A stretch of DNA of 64,000 bases, from assembly GCA_016806645.1 (NCBI GenBank), contig JACSYO010001880.1, forward strand, positions 1,411,501-1,475,500, written 5' to 3'. The notes below the pieces were generated by a model that searched no databases, had not been told where the DNA came from, and was given only the letters and a program-made list of their open reading frames with translations. The DNA comes from Ophiodon elongatus. Lineage: Eukaryota; Chordata; Actinopteri; Perciformes; Hexagrammidae. Positions 11,750-27,724 of this stretch are shown here, one piece after another. Within the stretch, counting starts at the first letter, position 1. Each line of letters opens with the position of its first letter. Both the position numbers and the translations under genes were made by a program.

Positions 11750-14700
11750 AATGAATCATGGGAGCTGAGATACACGTATTGACAAAGAGAAGAATAACAT
11801 CAAAAGGAGGACATCCAAGGAGGATGTAGCAGTGAGTCACGGCTGTGCCTAATAACACAGTGCTGTTGGAGGATATTACCAAGTATTCTGTATGTACAGA
11901 GATAATTATTCTGATATTCTGACCCAGGATGATGAATAATATTTCACGCCAGGTTGAACAGCTTCAAGATGATTGAGATTTTTAAAACAATTCACTTCAT
12001 GCAGGGTTTAAAAAATTTGAGTAGGTTTACTTAGTTTTGTGTCCATAAGCTTACGCTTATTCATTAATTTTTTCCATTAGTGCTTGAACTGGAAAGATAA
12101 GGTACTCAGCAGCCTGCATACTGTAGTATTTACATGCAGGATTTAAAGGGACATATTCAGCAAAACAATTGTTCATTTGAGGGTATACATGACTAATTTG
12201 TTTTCTACTAACAGTAATTAATGTGTACATATTTGGTCTGTGACTGACAATTATTATGTTTTTTTCAGTTAATTGAGGAATCCATTGGTCTATGAAATAT
12301 TCAAATTGTAAAAGAAATGCTCTTGGTCAATTTAATAAGACAAATAAATGCAACAAATTATCATATATTGAAAAACTGGAACTGGGGAATGTTTGACATT
12401 TTTGTATGAACAACGACCTGTGAGTTATATAAAAATAACTGCAATCAAATTACCTGTCAAACAGCTTATAAATTAACTGAATAATGATATCAACTAGTAC
12501 AAATTATCAAAACATCTCCCACATACAATATTACTTCCTCTTCTCACAGCTTGTTTGAGCAGGAAACACTCAAATACACCATGAACACTTGAATTAATCA
12601 GAAAGTGCAGATATTAAGTAATAAGCAATTAAGTGGTAAGTGGTAGAGCACCAGCAGAACTTCTGAGGGTCAATACTGATGAATGAACAGTATGTTACAG
12701 TAATTGGAGTGAGGCAGAAAGACCCACCTCAGCTCTAAATTCAGATTTACTTCATTTTTGTGTATGAGTCTGTGTGTCCCCCACATCTAAGATGTATTTG
12801 GCTCAGAGAGAGTCAAGGGTGTCAGAGTCAGAGGAAGTCAGTTATTTCTAAAGCTAAATGGATGAAAAACAACTCCGTCAAGCGGTGCCTGGAGGGACAT
12901 GCGTATAGCGGCAGGGGAAGAGCAACTGAATGAATAAAAATGAGCTGTTGGTGGCTGTTTGGAGTAAGTGGAACAGCGCTGCTGTGCAGGCTGCTGCGCA
13001 GGCTGCTGCCCATGGCTGCTGTCAACGCATGTTCAACCCCCAGACACTTGCAAAGTGGAGAGCAAAGACGGAGCCAGTGTCGTGCTTTCATGGCTTCAAG
13101 CTGCGTAGACAGCATTTTTAGTACAGTGTTGAGGAATGTATGCCAAGACGAACATGCATACACTCAGAGACACTAAAGGACTATATAGCATGTCACAGCT
13201 AATAACCATGGGGCTGATGATTGATCCTTCACTCGCAGTGAGTTCCTACACGCTAGGTAAATGTGAACCAAGCCACTATCCTCGCCTAACGCCCAAGAAA
13301 CCAGCAATCTAATTCCTACCGGGGAGGCAGCACCATGACACAACTCATCTCTTTTTTTGTCCCTATTATCTGTCCCTTATTCCACAACCAACCTCACCCT
13401 TTTATTTCTCCAACCATCACTCTCTATTGGCCCTCACATTCCTTATTCTTCCTGCAGGGGTAGGACACGACAAGGTGAACTGCGCAGCAGTAGAGGCAGT
13501 GTGAAGTGAACCTTACAGAGATGAGTAAAATGCGCAGTTGGCAGCTAGAAAACAACAGCAGTAACCTGGGACGTCACAGGCTGCTACGTCATATGCAAAG
13601 CACTCGTTGTAGTAAAGGCTGTCATGCACGGTGCCGATGGATGCGAGTGGATGCACATGCAGCTGATTTGTGATGCCTCTAGACAAAAAGGCAGTACAGG
13701 GATAAGGTTTCACTGCAGGGCGAGAGCTGTACGCAGCAGCAATTGTATTCTAATATGATTTAATTTAAAGACCCCCTTATGTTTTAAGACGTATAAAACA
13801 TACTCTGCTTTGATTCATAATTTGTCCCCCAATTTAATTGAATTATTTTTCAGAAAAAGGTATCAAATACCTTGATAAAACTTCTTCTTCCCTTTTGAAA
13901 AATCAAGATTATATGAACATGCAAATATTGTTAAGTTCAAAGTTTAAAATGTCTTCTGCTTCACTGGAGAGTCCATTCTCATTGTATGTGCACTGGACAA
14001 GCGAAAATAAGCTAAACACAAGTTTGACTGGAGGGGAACTTTAACACTAATGTGAAGGAAGCCAAAGGGACATAAACAGTCCTCACTGGTTAAAAAATAC
14101 AGATATACACATCATTTATATCCACCGGTAGATAAATCTAAAATTGATCTCCAGGACAACATTTTGCCGAGATGACAAACACACAGACTCACAAGGTGAA
14201 AAACAAAACCAGCGTTGCCGTCGCGGCTGGTAAAAATAAGAACAGCTAAATGTAGAACTTGGAACAAGGCGACAGCCTCTAGCAGCTCTGTGAAGCGTTA
14301 CAAAAGGCACAGCACAAAGATAATGTTAATGTGCTGATATTGAGCAGGTGTAATGTTAACCATGTTCACCATCTTAGGTTTATGTGTTAGCATGCTAGCG
14401 TTTGCTAATTAGCACTAAAACAAAGTGCAGCTTTTCAGAGGCTGATTGGAAATGTCATTACAGGTATTTGGTCATGAACCAAAGTCATCAGGATTCATCG
14501 TTTGGAATAATCAATGTTTGCACAAGATATTGACAGAGATATTTCATTGTGGACCAAAGTGGTGGACCAACCACCATAAATATTAAGCAGACAAGACAAA
14601 ACAATAACAACAAGATCAGAACTGTAACACAAACTACACACAGAAAACCTCCAGGTTTAGTTCACCTATGATTTAGATCTCTCTCCTCACTCTCCATTTT

Positions 14701-17700
14701 TTCTCTCCAACTGGCATCCATGTAAACCAAATCAGACCAGATTAAATGTGGAGAAGAAAATAGCCCAGAGATTTGGTCAAAGGCTGCCGGGCATCCTCTC
14801 CAGGCTGTTCATCCCGAAATCTCTTGCATCATCACACGGGTCAGACAGCAGAGTGTCCCGACATGCTCTCACAGTGGATCTTTAAAAGGTACATCAGCAT
14901 TTAGAGGCTCAGGTGACAAAGCAAGGTGTAAGGAAACCAGCTTGGTAAAAGGTCAACTTGTATTTACTGCTGAGAGAGATTCTCTACTCACAACCCTAAA
15001 ACCTCTCAAGTCATGCCTGATCTACATGAAATTCCTCAACTAACAGGACAAGCTGTCTTATTGTCTTCTCCCTAAACTTGTTTACTGGTTACATTTTTTT
15101 TGTCAAATGGCTGTTTAACTGCAATTGTGTTACTTTTTCTTTTCATTTCTTTCTTATTTAACACAGATGGAGGAGTCTGATGTGTCTTTCTATGCTGCAA
15201 ATTTCCCATGCAGGGCAACAAAGACTGAACTAAACAATGAAATTATGTTTTGTTCACAGTATTTGTTGTTCAACAGACACAACATTATCTTAAGTAAGGG
15301 CAGAGGTCAAAAGTAAATAATCTGTACAGCTGGGACAAGGACATTACAAATGTTTTTCAAGAGTTTGTAAAACTAAATACTATGACACAATTGATCTTTG
15401 GCAGTCTCATGTGTTTGTATTAAAATGCAATTTAAATTTAAAAGTTATATTTTAACAGGAAGAGCGAGATGAGAGCTGAAGCCAGGGGACTGAGGTCAAG
15501 AAAATAAGGGAGTTTGATGTACAAACTGACATATTTCACATCAATATAAAACCATTCAATTAAAAAAAAACTAAAAACATTAAGGTTTAAAACAATATTT
15601 CAACATTTTGAGAAACACATTCACGTTCTTGCCAAGAGCTAGGTGAGAGGATTGATAGAACTCTAGAGTGGTATTAAATCTTCTCATAACTCTCGGCAAG
15701 AAAGCAAATAAATGTATTACACAAAATGTTCCTTAAAAGGAGAAAATTTGTTGTTGTTTTTTATAAATAATTTGAAGAATGTGTTGCTCCAGACTTTTAG
15801 GGTTTCAGCCAACACTGATAGCTGTTGTAATTAATTCTTCTGTCCCCAACATAACAAACCATTACCAGTTACTGGAGCCCACTCTGTTATATGAAATCAG
15901 CAGGCAAACAGTATTTTCTTTTCCATAAAGAGAACTCCTCACACAGATTAATGGACACACAACAGGAGAGTGTAAACAGCAGGGTTTTACACCTGTGTAG
16001 GACACCCTGAGCTAATGCTATTAAATGGCTGAGGAAACCGACGCACTCTGACACTTATAGCGTCTGCTGTTGCTCTTAAACGGAAGTCCAGGATTAGATT
16101 ACATGTCTCACTGCAGAACACAGTGTGATCAATACTACAACATCATATCTACGCACATACACACACAAGCCTGAGGTTATGATGTTGGCTTATTTGTTCT
16201 CGTGTGTCCTCATCTGTTTCTGAGTTTTTTTTCAATCTTATGTAAATAAAATGTTTACAAGCTATTGTGGATTAGTGGATGCATCTTTACAAAAAAAAGG
16301 AATATAAAGGGAGCAAGCTCTTCCGTTGAAAGTTTAAAAAAAATTGCATTTTAATCCACTACTTCTTAACTCTAAAAAGCAGTTTGTTTGTGGGCTGAAC
16401 CTACTGCATTTCAATCAGGAGAGACCAGTCGGATAAAGAAAAGATAATTGTTTATTATTACCAGGTGATATGTGATGATGAAGTCTTACCAGAGTCTTTG
16501 GCGCTTAGACTCTACAGGGAGATTGTAATTGAGGGCCGTCTGCCCCGATCAGCAACAAGATAGAGAGACATATTTAAAAAGAGACAGCCGCAAGATGACA
16601 GGCTAACCATGTAATTGTTTCGTTGTGCTTATTGGATGGAGGAGACCCGCTGATTTAAACAGCTGATGTCCTGATTGACCGTCCCGAAAAATGACGGCAG
16701 GTAAAAAATGAGTGAGCATGCGTGAGAAGTGATTGGCAGATGTATGATAAATAAATTACGGGCTTAGGCATGCAAGAGTATGGTCTTCCGACTGAATTCA
16801 CGCTATAGCTTCATACATTGTTCATCTCTCTCTCTTTCTCTCTCACCACTCTTTCAATAAGCTTTATGCAGTAAACTTCCACCCTGGTGTTGTGTCCATA
16901 GATTATAAATGGTCATATATTCATCCGTAACATAATACGTTTAGTATGCTTTACTTGATAAAAATAAATAATTGATTTTTTTCCTTTTTGCCTGCCAAGT
17001 ATGCAATTGCTGTGTTTTTGAAAAAAAACAAACACTAAAATCATCTGTCATTTCTGTGTCTCAGTTGTTGAAAGTACCATGAAGCTCTGTGTTGGTAGAA
17101 AAAGTTACATTTGTAATTACGGGAAAAGCCAAGGACTTTGAAAAGATGTGGGGTTCACGGACTTCCTGAAAAATAATCCCATCTCAGATTCCTCAACACA
17201 AGAACTCTAATTGTTGTAAAGTATGAAGCATTGACTTCAGTAATGTGTGGACAAACTGTGCACCTTTGGATGTATTCCCTCCTTGTTTCCTTAAAACTGT
17301 GGTGCCTTTTCTTTTTAAATGTATTTTATTTAAATTGTATTAAGCGTAAAATAAAAATTGAGCTGATACTGTATGTCAAAACAGAATAAAAACTAGACTG
17401 ACTGCCTCGCGTTTATACAGTACGTATCTGCCAGCCAGTGAAGTTGCAGTCGATATCCATGTCAGTCCAGAAACATACAATACATGTAGTGAAGACTTTG
17501 AAGGAATACACATGCTTTGAAGGAAGGTGGTGTTCTGGGGTGGTGGCATCAAGAATTGGAGGTCAGCAGTCTCAGAAAGCTGTAGGTGATCAGGTTGGAA
17601 TTGGACAGTGTGGAGGCAGTGGCGGAGAGGACGACGAGGGACAAAATCAAAGCTGCCAAAATCAAAGCCGCACTTGGATAACCCTTCTCACCCGCTCTAC

Positions 17701-20700
17701 AACGAGCTGTGGCAGATTGGCAGCTTGTTGCAGAGAGACGGATGAAGGACAAGATCAAAGCCTGGGAGGAGATCCTCATCCGAGTCGAGGGTGTAAGAAT
17801 AGAGGATGTCGTTTGCTGTGCAGATTGTGAAGCCCCTTTAGGCAATTTTTTGATTGGTGATATAGGGTTAAGTAACATAGATTTGACTTGGCTTTGACTA
17901 ACGGCCAGAAAAGTGTTCTTGCAGAACAATTATGGTGTCACAGTGAAGATGACTTTGACCTGTTGGATATACAATGTCATCCCTTCATTCTATTAGACAT
18001 TTGTGTGAAATCTTGTCATGATGAGTCATGTCATGTTCTGTGAGGGCAAAGTGACCTTTGGCCATTGAATTTGAGTCAGTTCATCTTTGAGTCCAGGTGA
18101 ACAGAAGAAATTCCCTCAGGGCGTTCCTGAGGTAGCACGTTCACGAGAATGGGAGTTACATACGGCAACCTGAAAGCATAATGCCTCCGGCCACGGCTGA
18201 CGCCAGTGCAGAAGCATAAAAACATGATGACTTTTAAATTGACTGTGGTTCTGTATGTTCATGATCAATGAATACAGAGGTCCATCGATGCATTCTGAGA
18301 CACATACGTACTGTGCTAACACTTACATAATCTAGTTTGAGTGTTGTTTTTAATAACGTCTTTACTGCTGTGTACCTAAAACACAACAGCCAGTTCACCT
18401 TTGTGCTCGCCTTTATTTTTAGCATTCACAACTGTACTGTTAGCATTAGCATCAGTCACATGGCGCCCAATGTGAGGCACACATGGAGTGTGCTGCCGCT
18501 GCTGCTGCTGCTCTCCTCCCCCCCTGCCTCCCACGCCTCTTCCTCCCTCCTCCTCCTCTTCTCCTGCTCACTAGTCTAATCCCGGCCAGGCACACAGAGG
18601 CCACTGCTTTAAATACGCCCAGGGTGGAAGAGGGAGATTAAAAATGACAAGAGTGATTAGTGAGGCTATTAGGAGGACAGCCATTGCTGCTGGACAATAC
18701 TGAGAGGATCTGACTATTCTTGGTAGCATTAAAAAAAACCTCTTTCTCCACCTACCTGCTTCTACTCCTGTGGAAGCATCTCCCAACTTGTTTTCTTCCT
18801 CTCATTTACAGGTTCAAATGGTATATTTTTCACCTATTCCTCGCCTTCAAACGCTCCATTTTCCCTTCCATTTTTTTGTAGGAGAATTAAAGGCTGATGA
18901 ATGAGGACAGAGGTAGAGAAACAGGAAGGCTTGGGTCAGTTGGGATTATAACAATAAACTGCCAAATCTTGAAAAGTCAAAAACAATTGCATAATGCCCA
19001 GAAGATCTTTGTCTTGTCTCTTTTTTTTCCAGATTGCCTCTCTTGTTTTTCCTCCCTTTGTTCCACACTCCCTTTTTTTCTCTTCTCACCTCCAAACAGC
19101 CTCAAGGCCTCGCTGTTCTCATTGTCACGTTACTTATGCAACACTGCACTGAGTATATTCACTGCTGGACTGTGACTCGACAATATGTTGGACTACATTC
19201 CTCTTAACTGGAACCTACACTGCCACCGTTAAACCTAGAGATACTATAGCACTAGAGGGACCAAACTGGATGGATATTTATACTTGATTTAGAATCAACC
19301 TTATAATTGTACAGACTGTCCTGAGAATAGACCTTTGCTCTCGTGGAATCAAGGAAAATCCATTTGTTTTTCTTAAAGCCAATGTGGGGGTGGCTGGTTC
19401 CTGCTCCAACTACAGCTGTTTCCGGGTGATAGTAATCCCACAGAGCATCAAGGCCTGGGGCGGCATTAGAGGGGACACAATTCAACGCCACACCTGGTTG
19501 TAATGTCGTACAAAACAGAGAAACAAGCGGTGACAGCTTTACTGGAAACAAAGGTGGAACCCTAAATTCTCAGAACAGACAATTCAATACCTGCAGGACA
19601 GATGGGCATCGAGTACCAACTGACTAGACCCAGACAAGACAAGGTGCCAGCGTTTCCTCTGTTCAGACTCACACCAGCATCAGTCCACTGGCTCTCCATG
19701 TTGCTTCACTGACCTCTATCCTCTCAGAGTGTGCGGCCTGTGGCTATTATAATCTGATTTGTAGGTCTTTGCATGGCTTTTATGTAACAGCAGCAGGGAT
19801 GAGTCTGTAGCTGGGGAGATGTGTGCACACTCAAATCCATCCATGAACTGCCCAGTGAACGAGGGGGAGGAAAGGGGAAGGGAAACCAGCTGGCACTGTG
19901 TGTGTGTGAGCGAGGAAAGCGTGCCAGAGATTGTGAGAATTGGGATGCATGATGATGTTGGTGAGACAAAGCTGGAGGATGAATAATGACACACACGACA
20001 TGAATGATGACTGCGATATGTCGAGCGATTGTATTGGATTGATTGTGCAATGCATCTGATTCTGTTTACTATTATGACTGTTGACAATTATTATTTGTGT
20101 TTTCAGGTTTGGTTGTTTGTTTTTTTTAGCATTTTTCCTATTGTTTTTACAATTCATGGCAAGACAGCAAAACATATCTGTGTTTGCAGTTTTGGGAAAT
20201 GAATAGGGTAACACAGGAGTGTATAATTTAATAGAACTGTAAGTAAAGAAAATAATCCTTCATCCATCGTGCTTATCTCTGAAGTTAAGCTAAAATTGCT
20301 TCTATAATAAACTGTACTTTACTAGTGCTTAGTATTTTTCTGCACAATCCCACTCACTCTACCACACCACCTAGTTCTGCCCAGGATCCATGAGAAGGTG
20401 TGAAAGCCTCAATGTGTTCACTTCTCTCTTTTAATTCCCTCTCAGAATCGTTTTCAAAACACTCACTACCTTTCTTGCTCATTTTGTTCATACTTTGTCC
20501 TTTCTCTCTAGACATTCATACTGAATGATTTTGAAACAGCTGTCAACAAGCCCAACACAAGATATATATTTCAATCTCTGAAAAAATCTAACATATGTCA
20601 GAGGCGATTCAGAAGTCTGAAACCAGGATAGAACAATAACAGCGTGAGACATTTAAGCAAAAGAAAGAAAAAAGAAGAAGAGATTTTCCAGAAAGACTGT

Positions 20701-21411
20701 GGATGTACTGGTTGTTCTGGGCAGCACCAGGTTTGACTGTGGGTGAAGCAGGACGCTGCCAAAAAAAATCCATTATTGCTTCGTGAATGTTGATCTTTAA
20801 TCTTAAAATAAAAAAGCAGCTTGAGAGGCTTTTTACTGGAGACAGTCTAGAGGAGGAACGGAGTACTTGACATGTTCCGGCATCAAAATGAGACCATTAT
20901 AAGATAATTACTATTTGCACAAAATATCAGACATTAAAAAAAAAAAAGTCAATGTCTCTCAATTCCATTCATCACTAGCAGACACCGAGAGGAGCATGAC
21001 CCTGAAACAATGATTTATAAATTATACTTTATCCTCCCATTGAGTGACTCACCATCACTCAAACACACTACTGGAAAAACACACTGTAGAAGCACAGACA
21101 GCTACATAAACAATCTCTCGTTCTCTGTACTCGATTGCCACTCCGCAATTTCCATTTCAAACACAAAGTGTCTCTCCGAAGAAATAATGACAGAGCTTTG
21201 AGGCCTGTAGAGGACTCAACTTTTCCAAGCACTTAACTGGAAAGGGAAACAGGTTATATTCATAGTGCAAGTTCATGGTAATATCATTTTAATGTTTACC
21301 CATCAGTGTCACAAGCTAGATCTGCATGGGTGTAATGACAGGGTTGTCTAGGATCATGAACACTGAAAATCTGTATTGATGATAGTTATTAAAGCTCAGG
21401 CTGCCGCCTGC

Positions 21412-21460
<49 letters not shown>

Positions 21461-24400
21461 ATCTATAATCCACAGATGTGTCATGACCACATCATTTATA
21501 TTTAGGATTATGGTCTAGCCGCCTGTTGGGTTGAAGTTCTGTACTGTCAGTTTATTAGTCATAAAACATTGAAGCAGCTTCAGCTTTTTTTTTTAGCATT
21601 TTTGTTGATTTTATATCAAGGTGCTCCTCATTATTTCTTGTCAATTTTGAATGATATCCAATTCTGATCAATAATATTTCTAGAGATGAGTTACTGCTAT
21701 TATAGAGCAGCTGAACCGCTTTTACATAAAACACATTAATCTTCATCATAAGTGACTCAGTGGGATTCAGCTCGCTCTACATTAAGGCTTTCATACACGG
21801 GGAATCCAGAAAAAAATATATAATCATTTTCAGCGGACACAGCAGCCATTTTATAAATCTGCTGCTTTCTCGACTTGTTGTGGGAAGTCATGGTGTTATT
21901 TTTCTATCCTTTCGGTCTCTGAGGGAACAGTGAGGGAGGTTCAGGAAAGATGATACCATGTGTTTCCTAACAGGAAGACCCTTGCTGCTTTGTCCTCCTC
22001 ATGAGCCGTTTGACCTTTCACACAAACTGCTCTCTCGTTCACACACAGTCACACTGAACAGGCTCGATTTGTGCCGATATTAAAAACTTATTAGCAAAAT
22101 TCTCACTTAACACAAAAGCGTAGCTTCACTCCATCAGTCTATGTGAAAACCAATCCTCCCACAGAGCTCAACAAAAACAAGTGAAACTCACTGAAATTCC
22201 AACCCTGTCTCCGACAAAATGATGTTCCCATACAACTAAACATGCACTCTCAATTACGTTTTGAGTAAAACGTTTTTTCTTTGGACTGAACAGTCATTGT
22301 TTTAAAACAGTTTTGTTGTATTCCAAACATAAGATATAATTAATGTCCTCATTAGCTCCATTTTAATATAGTTAATCAAAGAGCCAACACAGCAGTGAGT
22401 CATTTGATAAAGTAATCTTGACTCCCACTTATTAAGTATTTCTGGAGGTTCCAACCACATCTCATTCCCTTAATTAGTGAGCACTCAAACCTCTGGAAAC
22501 TATTTAAATCGTATGCGTAAGTGCAAAAAGAGAAAGGAAGAAAAGCTAAGTGTGTGAGACAAAGAGAAGACAGCAAATGTGTGGAAAGCAAAAATATACA
22601 AAGAAAGTGGAATACTTAGCTTTAATAACTGATAGATCCAAATTTGATGAGATACTGTGTATTTTAGAGCTATAGTTGACCAACCAGCAAAAGTGACAGA
22701 AATGTCCTTGTTGCAGCTTTTTAAATGCTTTTCGTTGCCTGATGTGTTTGCAAAGTTGTATTTTCGGACATTTCATAAACCAAACACTCACTGTGGATTT
22801 ATTGATAATGAAAATAATAATTAGTAGCAGTCTTATTGTGTAGTATGTCAAATTCAAGAAGGTAGATCATAATGGGAAATTACATACTTTATCTGCTTCA
22901 AAAGTTTGTGTTATTTTGTGTATTTATACATTTTATATTGCATATTAACTAAGCATAAAAAAGTACAAAATATCATGTAACATAATGCAAAATGTTTTAT
23001 ATATTTTATAATTATAATGCACAAAAAATGCAAATGTGTCATTGTACAATTTACCTTTGTTATATTAAAATACAAGGCCACACATATGTACCATAAAGCA
23101 AACATCAAGGCCGGTTCATAATGTATTATGTGATATAAAAATGATAAAATATAAATAATTAAATAAACAGTGGATACATAGGAAAAGAGAGATGATAGGT
23201 GAGAGATACGGAGCAAGGCAGAGCAACAGAACAAATAGCATAAATGAGATAGTCAGGCTGTTTATTCTGTGACAACATGCCTGCAGAGAAACTGTGTTTG
23301 CACCATGAGGGGAAAACAACTTTCACCAGGAGTGTACAGATCGTTCCTGTGGTCTGTGAGAGCGCAGGAGACACCAACACTCCACTAGACTCCCTGAACG
23401 CAACACATCGTTTCACAGGCGCTTTTCATACAACACCAGACTGGACTGGAGAAAATGCTGCCTAGCCTGAAAGAAGATTCATTATCATTGTTGATGAAGA
23501 TAAATGTCTTTCACTTCTAACTTCGAGCTAAACCAACTATCAGCACAATAATGGATCCTGCAAGCGGCTGTGCTTGTACACAAAAATCAATAAAAAAAGA
23601 GAAAAAAAACCAACTGATTTTGTACCCTCCAAACACTATCACAGACTTTCAATCATGCTGCACCATTTCCTCCCCAAATAAACAATAATATTAATACATC
23701 CAGAGACCAGCATGATCCATTAAAAGAGGAGAAAATTGAAAAGGCTCAGCAGACCAACATCCTCTATATTTGATATTGACTTTCTGTTATTCAACAGTAG
23801 TCTGATTTGATTAGATTTCCACTCCATAAAGAAGATCACATCAGGAGGGGACCAGACATAAAATGATACCCAGAATACTGATGGTTACTGCAGAATCTTT
23901 AAATTCATATGAGAGACATGCACTGAGGAAAATGTGTCTCAATACAAATATCAGAATAAATAATACAATATTAAGAGCTGAAATGATTCGTTGATTCATT
24001 GATTTCTCTACCGACAGAAAATTAAGTGACAACTATTTCGATTATTGTAATTTTTCAAGCAAAAAAAGAACAAACATTTTCTCAAATCTGCTGATTTGAA
24101 GCTTTTCTTCTTTCTTTTTTTCATGATAGTAAACTTAATCTCTTTAGGTTTTGAATTATTGGTCAGAGAAAACAAGCAATTTAAAGATGTCATCTTGCAC
24201 TCTCAAAAATGATCATGGGCATGCGTCGGCATTTTATAAACAAAAACGTTAAATGGGGAAATAATCAGCAAGTTAATCCATACTTAGAATTATTGTTAGA
24301 TGAACCCCAAAAAAAAGTCAGCAGTGAAAACCCTCGAAAGATATAGATGTTAAATACAGGTCAACAAAATCGGTAAATTAAAAAATGAAGTACAGATAAT

Positions 24401-25945
24401 GTCTCAATAGATTGTCTGCAAGGGATCCATACATGGTGGAACTTGTGACCTTGTATATTACTGCCTATACATCAGTGCTTTCAAATTGTTGTTTAGAGCA
24501 TGTTGGTGAGAGGTGTTACTTTTATTTAGCCTTCCCGCACTGGCATAAATAATAGAAACTCCTGTCAGTATGACGCAATACAATTCAACAGCACACAAAT
24601 TATAGTCTCTAAATGACCACACAGTTGAATCAACACCTCTCTAAAACAGCTTCAACACAAAGTGAAAATTATAACCTTCATGAATGTAGGATTCATTGAA
24701 GGACTGCAACTGCAGCAGTTTTAGCTCGGTGTACTTAATAATCTGGCAACTGTAGCTGGTCAGCAGTGCTTCACAAAATTAAATGTATAAAAAGAAGGCT
24801 GTTTGCGTTTGTGCCCACGCTAAGAAAGTAGGTTGAGGATCAATAATTTATGGATTCAAGCCCAGATACCCTGTGTGTGTGTGTTTTTTTTTACACGGCT
24901 TTTGTATTTACTGTGTGGAGGCTTGAATGTATTTCATATTGAAAGCTCTGCTGGGATGAACTTCAGCAGCGCCTTGCATTTTGTAAACTGGAAAGATACA
25001 AACTCAGTAAACAATGGTTGCTCTTATCTCAGTGGTGAGACACAAACATCAACTTAATGAGATTTTTTAAGGGACTTTGCCAAAAAGAAGAACAAAAATC
25101 AAGAAAATTTAAAGCAAACAGTATTCATTAATGTACACTATTTGCTAACAATCATAATCGATCCTATGAAAAAATACTTTACATCATTACAACTGTGTTT
25201 TACGATTATCATTTACTATCTGTTGAAACACCAACCTCCACTTATGGGTGCTCACAAGACAAGTTACAGTTGTTGACAAATATATCAATAATATATCTGC
25301 TACATTATAGTGTATTATAAAATATGCATTAGTGTTTTTATACTAGTTATGAGTTCTAAATAAGTGAACTTGATGGTAAAGTCTTGCCCAAATGATGATG
25401 TAGATGTGTGTGCAAACACACACATCTACATGTTTGCATACCGGAGACCCTCTAATTAACAATATATTTAATTTCATTTGCATTTAATTCAAGGTGTCTA
25501 ATCCACTGCTCAGTCTGTGGGCGGTGTTTGTCACATTAAGTCTGAATGGCAGAAAAATAACTTTGCTTACCCAAGTCTGGATGATGATGAAGAGGCTTGT
25601 TTACACAAAGCCCCAGTGTGATTGAATTATTCATGACTCAACAGCACGGTAAACAAAAACGTAACCTAATTGTATGAGTTTAGTGATAATCATTTATCAT
25701 ATGATAAGACTTGAAGTTGAAGCTATATGCTGTACCTGCCTCTTCACATGATAATCCTTAAATGTGTTTGAGTGATATTCAGTGTAAAGCAAAATAAAGT
25801 AAGGGGAAGTAGTGATTATAATGTGAAAATAGAACCAGCAAGGAGGATTCGTGAATCTCTGACCCCAGCACATGGAACATTTGGCGGCCTGGTCCGGCAC
25901 ATGCACCACGTTTCACAGATTACCCCTGCAGCGCTCTGATTCTGA

Positions 25946-26042
<97 letters not shown>

Positions 26043-27664
26043 CCAATATAGGATGCAAAGTCACTGTGCTCTGATTAATCTCAGTATAATCCCTGACAAG
26101 CCATTCCGTCTCAGCTCTGCAGTTGGTGGGAGGACACTGTGTGTGTGCACAGTTAACTACGTCCACGGCTACATCAGCTAACATGGCTTGTTCTTTACAA
26201 AGGGAAGCATACCAGCACAAAAAGATACATTCTGTCCCCACAAAACTTGCTGGACACTAGCTTTAGCAAACATGTAAATACAATAAAGCACGTTCTGTTC
26301 CCTCCCACCCCTCATTACTGTCCTCTCATGAGCCAAATTAGGCATTAGACTGAGCGCATGATGCTGCAGCTGCCTGAAAGCAAAGCCTCCTCTTCTTTTT
26401 TGCTCCCAACATCATCCTCCTCTCTTCATTACTTCCTACCCTCATCTATTCTTGCTCTCTGCTACACTTCGTCCCCTCTTTATATTATGTTTCCTCCCGC
26501 TTTCTTTCTTTCTGTTCCACACTTTCCCTGCACACATGTCCTCTTTACATAATTCCCAGCAAAGTCATCTACAATATAAAGAACATATGCTGTGGTCATT
26601 TTATTTTGCTTCTTCATGTTTTTAGCAATGCTAATGGTAGGTTATAGGTCATACCGCTGTGAAATTTTGTGCATACATTCATAATAACCCTTCTTACAGC
26701 AAGTTGACATTTTTATTTTTAGTGAAATGTCTTATAACTGCCATGAAGTGAATCCATTATCTATGTTCTTTGTGAACTTTGGTTATCCTCTGACGGTCCA
26801 AATTTGTATTTGTCCCATAAGTTTGTTATTACTGATACTTTTCATTGACTAAAATGCTGATGATTTTTATGCAGAAATGACAACCTGTCCCATACATATT
26901 AGAAGTAGTTCTTGTCTAAAGGTTCAGAAAGTCTAGAGCTCATGCCAATGTAACTGTGCTGAAATTAAGCAGGTATAAGGCTTACTATGTTCACCATCTT
27001 TGTTCAGCGTATTAGCATTCTAAATGAGGCAATTAGCTGTAAACATAAAGTAAATCTGAGGTTGATGGGAATGTTATTAGCTTCGCAGGTATTTGATGGC
27101 ATGATGGCGTTGACAAATGTCAACCTTATGGTGTTGCTAGAGTAAAGGTCAGAGGATCATCAAAGTCATAAGGACCGAGTCAACAAGCACCATGGTTATG
27201 TGTATAAAATTGTATTACAATCCATCCAAAAGCTATTGAGATATAACCGTCAACTATATAATGGGGCTGAAAGAAAAGGATTCATCCTATGAGGACCAAG
27301 AATGTCAATTTCACAGCAATCAAACTGATAGTTGTCGGGATATTTCAGTCTGAACCAAAGTGGTGGACCGACCAACACTGGCATCCACAGAGCTGTGACA
27401 CCAGTATGGATGAAAATATACACATTATTTCTTTAGAAGCTTATTTTTTACATGTTTGCTCACTAAATGTAATATCATAAACTCTAAAATTGGAAAATGA
27501 CCCGCTTTCGCCTTCATCACACAAATAATAGATGCACTACTGCCACACATCTCTCCCAACCTGTTATATGTTGCCCAAGATCTTTATTCTGACACCACCC
27601 TCTGGCCAATCATTACATTATCACTGCAGGCATAACAAAATTGATTTTCATCTTTTCTCTATCT

Positions 27665-27724
<60 letters not shown>

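Noticed and set aside
12828..13176. Overlapping frames on both strands with alanine/leucine-rich peptides
   Set aside because: They arise from a GCTGCTG-rich local repeat; no splice sites or family match.
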